This document shows, piece after piece, positions 4,510 through 5,282 of a DNA stretch of 5,282 bases. Below the pieces are notes generated by a model. The model saw nothing but the letters and a program-made list of their open reading frames with translations. It was not told where the DNA came from and did not search any database. The stretch comes from Bacteroidales bacterium (GTDB taxonomy: Bacteria; Bacteroidota; Bacteroidia; Bacteroidales; UBA932). The stretch spans positions 1-5,282 of the forward strand of contig JAFUWW010000112.1 in NCBI GenBank assembly GCA_017471085.1, in the 5' to 3' direction. Both the position numbers and the translations under genes were made by a program. How positions within the stretch are numbered: the first letter of the stretch is position 1; each line of letters opens with the position of its first letter.

Positions 4510-5282
4510 GTGAACCTCTACGAAACCATTCTGGCGGCAGCCGATCCCTCGCAAGTGGAGGGTTTGAGCCGGTTCTTCAAGACCGGCCCCGGGCAGTACG
4601 GAGAGGGAGACAAGTTCCTGGGAATCAAGGTGCCCGTGACGCGGAGCATCGTGAAGGAGTGCTGGCGGACCATCAGCTTTTCCGAGCTGGAACGCTGCAT
4701 CGGGAGCGAGTACCACGAAGTGCGCCTGGCGGCCCTGCTGACGCTTGTGGAAATCTTCAAGCAGGCAGGAAAATGGCAGGCCGCAGAGAATGATTCTCCG
4801 GAAATCAGGCAGCGCTGCATCGACTTCTACCTCTCCCACACAGACCGCATCAACAACTGGGACCTGGTGGATCTCAGCTGCTATCCGCTGCTGGGCGAAT
4901 GGCTCCTTCCGCAGAAGGACCGAAGCCTCCTTTACAACCTGGCCCGCGGCGGCCGCACCATCTGGGAGCAGCGCATCGGCATGGTGAGCACCATGACCTT
5001 CATCCGTCACGGGCAGCTCACGGATACTTTTGCCATTGCCGATATCCTCCTGCACCATCCCCACGACCTCATCCATAAAGCCGTGGGCTGGCTCCTCCGC
5101 GAGGCCGGAAAACGCGACCAGGCGGCCCTGGAGCGGTGGCTTCAGGCGCCCCCCGGTCAAGTCGGGGGCAACGTCATGTCCGGCAACGGCCGGGCTTCTC
5201 TCCCCCGCTGCCGGCAGATGCCCCGCACCATGCTGCGCTACGCCATCGAGCGGTTTCCCGAAGCCCTGCGGCAGGTCTATCT
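4510..5282 (+). CDS. AlkD-like DNA alkylation repair protein (HEAT-repeat glycosylase), 3' end cut by the window
   Basis: An open frame from a GTG at 4510 to the right edge (257 residues). It starts 16 bp after the dehydrogenase stop, with the A-rich GAGAAAA just ahead of the start. No ATG is available between the upstream stop and the conserved N-terminus (read MNLYETILAAADPSQVEGLSR), so GTG is taken as the start. The family is recognised from the all-helical repeat composition and from FFKTGPGQYGEGDKFLGIKVP (22-42), HEVRLAALLTLV (69-80), INNWDLVD (114-121), TIWEQRIGMVST (150-161), HKAVGWLLREAGKRD (189-203) and MPRTMLRYAIERF (237-249). W117, D121, R155 and W194 correspond to the aromatic and acidic residues that AlkD uses to hold and excise N3- and N7-alkylated purines. 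About 20 residues at 213-233 interrupt the normally short link before the MPRTML helix and coincide with a palindromic repeat. Only a few C-terminal residues are probably missing. Confidence 0.9.
   Translation, partial: MNLYETILAAADPSQVEGLSRFFKTGPGQYGEGDKFLGIKVPVTRSIVKECWRTISFSELERCIGSEYHEVRLAALLTLVEIFKQAGKWQAAENDSPEIRQRCIDFYLSHTDRINNWDLVDLSCYPLLGEWLLPQKDRSLLYNLARGGRTIWEQRIGMVSTMTFIRHGQLTDTFAIADILLHHPHDLIHKAVGWLLREAGKRDQAALERWLQAPPGQVGGNVMSGNGRASLPRCRQMPRTMLRYAIERFPEALRQVY
5150..5207 (+). repeat. GC-rich palindromic element, in-frame insertion in the AlkD-like gene (copy 2)
   Basis: A 6-bp stem, CCCCCG (5150-5155) with CGGGGG (5163-5168), encloses GTCAAGT. A second hairpin, CCGGC-AACG-GCCGG, lies at 5180-5193, and CCCCCG recurs at 5202-5207. 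The block at 5180-5199 matches copy 1 at 18 of 20 bases. Relative to copy 1, 18 extra bases (5162-5179, six codons) separate GGTCAAG from that block. It encodes GQVGGNVMSGNGRAS in the same frame as copy 1 and lies just before the conserved RQMPRTML segment. The boundaries are approximate. Confidence 0.62.

Overview
The window looks like chromosomal DNA from a GC-rich member of the Bacteroidota, probably Bacteroidales. Three intergenic sites carry the TAnnTTTG -7 element used by the primary sigma factor of that phylum. The leaders are A-rich or very short and lack a Shine-Dalgarno sequence, and several proteins resemble the Bacteroidales versions of their families as I remember them. Coding density is very high, and I see no RNA gene, IS element, CRISPR array or prophage.

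The left third is a minus-strand operon read from about 1300 toward position 1: queD, queE, then the 5' part of a PrsW-type membrane protease gene that leaves the window. Its genes overlap by 1 and 4 bases. QueD and QueE are consecutive enzymes of 7-deazaguanine (queuosine precursor) synthesis. A 90-bp divergent promoter region separates this operon from a plus-strand operon. That operon holds a 402-residue fusion of a HAD phosphatase to a YbaK/ProX-type aminoacyl-tRNA deacylase, followed 4 bp later by a uracil-DNA-glycosylase superfamily protein. A third promoter then drives a YqhD/BdhA-like iron-type alcohol dehydrogenase and, 16 bp later, an AlkD-like HEAT-repeat DNA glycosylase cut by the right edge.

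Two observations stand out. First, the UDG-like and AlkD-like genes, unrelated in sequence, each carry a GC-rich hairpin-forming insertion near the 3' end. Both contain GGTCAAG followed by a block identical at 18 of 20 bases, and both are read in the same frame (GQxG...GNGxAS). This resembles a mobile palindromic element that tolerates insertion into coding sequence. Second, the HAD phosphatase-deacylase fusion joins metabolite repair to a tRNA proofreading-type domain, and the deacylase half has lost loop residues usual in its family.
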